A stretch of DNA of 64,000 nt from Orientallactaga sibirica (taxonomy: Eukaryota; Chordata; Mammalia; Rodentia; Dipodidae). The notes beneath the pieces were generated by a model. It was not told the origin of the DNA and did not search any database. It was given only the letters and a program-made list of their open reading frames with translations. Where the stretch lies: contig JAEOAD010000982.1 in assembly GCA_036365145.1 (NCBI GenBank), positions 6,350,001 through 6,414,000 of the forward strand. The letters run 5' to 3'. Positions 61,036 to 64,000 of the stretch are shown piece by piece. The position numbers and the translations under genes are program-made. Numbering within the stretch: position 1 is the first letter of the stretch; the number at the start of each line of letters is the position of its first letter.

Positions 61036-61052
61036 AAAGCTGAGGGCCCCAA

Positions 61053-61640
61053 AGCCCAGCTTATAATCATAATCCATGAGATGGAACACTCCCACCCAGG
61101 GTTTCGGACTGGACAGGTCTGGGGCAGGAACTGGAGGACTCGGAGAGCATGTCTGACACGCTCCCAGAGCGCGCACATGCTGCTAGTCCCAAGACCACCA
61201 TTAGCAAATTGGCGCTGAAGTGCCTTTAACAGAATAAGGCCTCCTCTTTCCTCCAACTTCTGGCCTGGCAGCACTGTTCACTTTCCAAGGCCCATCATGT
61301 CTGCTGGCCTCACCTTTGCCCTGTGGCTCCAACAAAACAGCAAAATGCATTCCATGGGCTTGGGAGCTCTTTTCACTTTAAAATTCCTCTGCTCCAACCG
61401 CAACATAGAGACCTATTTTTTTTTCTTTCCTGAGACCCCTTGACCAGTAGGGCCCAGACAATGCTTGACCCCTCCACCTTGCCAGGCCCAAAGGGAACAT
61501 AGTCTCCCCAGCACAGAACACACACTTGAGGCCCCACTTAAGCGGCCCCTTGCCAGGTACACACCATTTTTCTCATTAAGCTTTTTAGTCAACTCTTGGT
61601 GCCTGGCTATAAACTGGACACTAAAAATTAAGATTACTCA
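61053..61640. other. No recognised gene
   Basis: GC-richer at 61080-61330 with a few CpGs; minus frames of 84 and 82 codons without motif. A promoter or exon cannot be shown. Confidence 0.4.
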
Positions 61641-61642
61641 AC

Positions 61643-61755
61643 CAAGCGTTATGGTGTGCAACTCTAATCTCAGCATTTAGAAACTGGAGGTAGGATGGTC
61701 TGGAGTTCAAAGCCAGCTTCAGCTATGTGTTGTCTCAGACTGGCCTAAGCTACAA
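61643..61755 (+). repeat. Degraded B1
   Basis: 'CCAAGCGTTATGGTGTGCAAC' to 'GTTGTCTCAGACTGGCC'. Confidence 0.65.
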
Positions 61756-61767
61756 TGGGGCTATGTC

Positions 61768-61893
61768 TGAAAAAGGGAGGGGGCATAGTTCAGTGGTACA
61801 GTGCTTGCCTACCATGTGCAAAGACCTAGGTTCCATCCAGCACCCCCCTACACACGCGTGCACGCGCGCGCGCACACACACACACACACACAC
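61768..61893 (+). repeat. ID element plus (CA)n
   Basis: 'GGCATAGTTCAGTGGTACAG', 'GCCTACCATGTGCAAAGACC' and (CG)/(CA) dinucleotides at 61853-61893. Confidence 0.8.
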
Positions 61894-61913
61894 GTACATT
61901 AAAAGTTAAAGAG

Positions 61914-62073
61914 AGCCGGGCATGGTGGCGCACGCCTTTAATCCCAGCACTCGGGAGGCAGAGGTAGGAGGATCACCATGAGTTCAAGGCCACCCTGAGA
62001 CTACATAGTTAATTCCAGGTCAGCCTGGGCCAGAGTGAGACCCTACCTCGAAAAACCAAAAAAAAAAAAAAGT
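61914..62073 (+). repeat. B1 SINE, consensus-like
   Basis: 'GAGCCGGGCATGGTGGCGCAC' to 'CCCTACCTCGAAAAACC' and A-run. AAAGTTAAAGAG and AAAGTTACAGAG flank it. Confidence 0.95.
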
Positions 62074-62236
62074 TACAGAGTCCACACACTGGACTCCAGT
62101 ATGTTTGTACAAAATACCCAAGTTTATCAACTTATAAGGCGGAAAGGTCTGATTCATGGTTTCAAAAGTTTCAGCCCATGGCCACTGTGTCCCACTACCT
62201 TTGACGGCATAGCACAACATGTCAAGAAAGTCTGGA

Positions 62237-62436
62237 GGCTGGAGAGAGCTCACTTGTTAAAGGTGCTTGCTTACAAAGCCCAAGAGACCAGGTTCAATTC
62301 CCCTGTACCTGTGAGAAGCCAGATGCACAAAGTGGCACATGTATCTGAAGGTCATTTGCAGTGGCAAGAGGCCCTGGTATGCCCATGCTCACTCACTCTT
62401 GCATGCTCTCTCTCTCTTTCTCTCTCAAATAATTGA
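62237..62436 (+). repeat. DIP SINE
   Basis: 'GGCTGGAGAGAGCTCACTTG' to 'CTCTCAAATAATTGATTTTGG'. Confidence 0.88.
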
Positions 62437-62443
62437 TTTTGGG

Positions 62444-62695
62444 GGGCTGGAGGGATTGCTTAGCAGTTAAGGCGCTTGCCAGTGAAGCCCAAGAATTCAT
62501 GTTCAAATTTTCAGGTCCCACATAAGCCAGATGCTCAGTGATATAAGTGCGCTATGTTGCATATTCGCACAAGAGGGCACATGCATCTGGAGTTCATTTG
62601 CAGTGGCTGAAGGCCCTGACACACCCATTTTCTCTCTCATACACTCTCTCTCTGCCTCTTTCTCTCTCTCTCTCAAATAAATAATAAATAAAAAA
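62444..62695 (+). repeat. DIP SINE, second long variant
   Basis: Contains 'CAGTGATATAAGTGCGC' and 'TTGCATATTCGCACAAGAGG'. Head-to-tail with the previous DIP. Confidence 0.93.
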
Positions 62696-62697
62696 TT

Positions 62698-62836
62698 TAT
62701 TTGGTAGGGTCTTGCTCTAGCCCAGGCTGACCTGGAACTCACTCTGTAGTCTCAGGATGGCATCAAACTTAGTGCAATCCTCTTGCCTCTGTCTCCCAAG
62801 TGCTGGGATTAAAGGAATATGCCACCATGCATGGCC
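62698..62836 (-). repeat. B1 SINE
   Basis: 'TTTGGTAGGGTCTTGCTCTAGC' to 'GCCACCATGCATGGCC'. Confidence 0.92.
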
Positions 62837-62840
62837 TTAA

Positions 62841-63007
62841 AATTTTTTATTTATTTATTTATTTATTTATTTGGTTTCTCGAGGTAGGGTCTTGCTCTAA
62901 GCCCAGGATGACCTGGAATTCACTATGTAGTCCTTGAACTCACAGCAATCCTCCTACCTCTGCCTCCCAAGTGCTGTGACTGAAGGCATATACTACCATG
63001 CCCGGCT
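62841..63007 (-). repeat. B1 SINE with (ATTT)n
   Basis: (ATTT)n at 62850-62872, 'CTCGAGGTAGGGTCTTGC' to 'CTACCATGCCCGGC'. Confidence 0.93.
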
Positions 63008-63181
63008 CTAAAATAATTTTTTGAAGAGAGAGTCTATAGCAAAGGAAGCTGCTCACCTCAAGGCTGCCAGGAAGCAAAGACAGAGATCCAAGGTGCTGGA
63101 ATATTAATATCCTCCCTTCAAGACCAATATCCCATGACTCACTTTCCTTCTAAAAACACCAAATTTTGTTTTATAAAATAT

Positions 63182-63343
63182 TATTATTATTGTTGTTGTT
63201 TTGTTTTGTTTTTCGAGGTAGGGTCCCACTCTATCTTAGGCTGACCGGGAATTCACTATGTAGTCTCAGGGTGGCCTTGAACTCACTGCAATCCTCCTAC
63301 CTATGCCTCCCAAGTGCTGGGATTAAAGGCACCACACCCGGCT
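63182..63343 (-). repeat. B1 SINE in the LTR
   Basis: 'GTTTTTCGAGGTAGGGTCCC' to 'AAAGGCACCACACCCGGC', lacking 'GTGTGCC'. Confidence 0.93.
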
Positions 63344-63345
63344 TT

Positions 63346-63494
63346 ATTTTGGTTTTTTGAGGTAGGGTTTCACTCTAGCCCAGGCTGACCTGAAATTTAC
63401 TATGTAGTCTCAAGGTGGCCTCAAACTCACGGCAATCCTCCTACCTCTGCCTCCTGAGGGCTGGGATTACAGGCAAGTGACACCACACCCAGCT
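63346..63494 (-). repeat. B1 SINE in the LTR, second
   Basis: 'TTTTTTGAGGTAGGGTTTCAC' to 'GTGACACCACACCCAGC'. Confidence 0.93.
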
Positions 63495-63499
63495 ATTTT

Positions 63500-63697
63500 T
63501 ATTATTTTAAATATTTTATTATTTATTTATTTATTTGAGAGAGAGAGAATGGGTGTGCCAGGGCCTCCAGCCACTGCAAACGAACTCCAGACACATGCTC
63601 CACCCTGTGCATCTGGCTTATGTGGGTGCTGGGGAATCGAACCTGGGTCCTTTGGTTTTGCAGGCAAGTGCCTTAACTGCTAAGCCATCTCCCAGCC
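63500..63697 (-). repeat. DIP SINE in the LTR
   Basis: 'GAGAGAGAATGGGTGTGCC' to 'GCTAAGCCATCTCCCAGCCC'. Confidence 0.95.
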
Positions 63698-63907
63698 CTA
63701 AAAACACCACATTTCTTAAAGCTCCCATCACCTCCCAATCACACTACAGACTGGGGAGCAGGCCTTTCACATGTGGGCCTTGGGGATATTTATCCAAATC
63801 ATAGCAGTGCCCGGTAAGCTATAAAATCTGCTATATGAGGGGAAGAGAAAAACTGCCCCAGCCAAGCCCAGGGCCTAGGTGTTTGGCTGGAATGTTTTCT
63901 TCAACAG

Positions 63908-63981
63908 GCCTGAGTCCCAGCCACATGCCTCTTCCCCACCGTGGAGCTGAGGCCTGTGGCTATGTCAACTGGGTGGGGGAG
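63908..63981 (+). other. Possible 74-bp exon (weak)
   Basis: A pyrimidine-rich 'TGTTTTCTTCAACAG' acceptor-like site ends at 63907, and 'GGGGGAG|GTAAGCAC' gives a good donor-like site after 63981. One frame is open throughout (24 codons, starting from the third base) and contains an ATG. The stretch lies in non-repetitive DNA after the MaLR LTR. Splice-like pairs arise by chance, and no protein family is recognised. Confidence 0.2.
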
Positions 63982-64000
63982 GTAAGCACGCTGTCCCTCA

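Larger units (their letters stand above)
63035..63808 (-). mobile_element. MaLR-type LTR carrying three SINEs
   Basis: LTR arms 63035-63175 ('GAAGCTGCTCACCTCAAGG') and 63699-63808 ('CATCACCTCCCAATCACAC', 'CACATGTGGGCCTTGGGG', 'ATCCAAATCATAGCA'). CTAAAAACACCAAATTT and CTAAAAACACCACATTT bracket the SINE block. Confidence 0.78.

Overview
This is mammalian, almost certainly rodent, nuclear DNA without a convincing protein-coding gene. The organism call rests on the repeats. Well over half of the window is interspersed repeats. The two commonest are a rodent-type B1 (7SL-derived, with the internal duplicated segment and the ending 'CTACCTCGAAAAACC') and a tRNA-derived B2-superfamily SINE whose body reads 'GCTTAGCGGTTAAGG ... 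CCAGATGCACAAGG ... AAATAAATAA'. The second matches what I know as DIP, the SINE of jerboas and relatives (Dipodoidea). ID, B4 (ID/B1-related composites), rodent L1 3' ends and MaLR/ERVL-type LTRs are also present. My best guess is a dipodid such as Jaculus, in an intergenic or intronic region. The species is an inference.

Layout. 1-13.4 kb: B1/DIP/ID/B4 SINEs, two L1 3' remnants, an ERVL-like remnant, a MaLR LTR and a MER20 DNA-transposon fossil. 13.4-15.5 kb: a MaLR-like element with a perfect 5-bp target duplication, inserted into a DIP and itself carrying a DIP. 17.9-22.9 kb: three fragments of one LTR family, two of them head to head, plus an unassigned ERV/LTR-like stretch. 22.9-25.4 kb: a B4 broken by two B1s and by a poly(A)-tailed retrocopy of the same MaLR-like element's RNA. 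26.4-27.8 kb: seven SINEs back to back. 30-36.7 kb: B4s, an L1 3' UTR and a composite MaLR LTR. 37.1-40 kb: four SINEs piled on one target, then a complete 1,990-bp MaLR-like element with two LTRs that look identical. 41.7 kb: solo LTR. 44 kb: L1 3' UTR. 48.1-48.6 kb: two 5S rRNA pseudogenes. 49-64 kb: more SINEs, L1 and LTR remnants, and a possible short exon at the extreme right edge.

No gene network can be described. What the sequence records is retrotransposition history. L1-type target-site duplications flank most SINEs, and several target sites were hit two to four times in succession. The MaLR-like family left three copies made by at least two routes: integrase-type insertion with 5-bp duplications, and L1-type insertion with a poly(A) tail and a longer duplication. 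By comparing copies, its RNA start, poly(A) site, R region and tRNA-Leu primer site can be read directly.

Long open frames in the window are chance or SINE translations. I found no CRISPR array, bacterial operon, prophage or intact retroviral gene. Boundaries of old repeats are approximate to about 10-20 bases.
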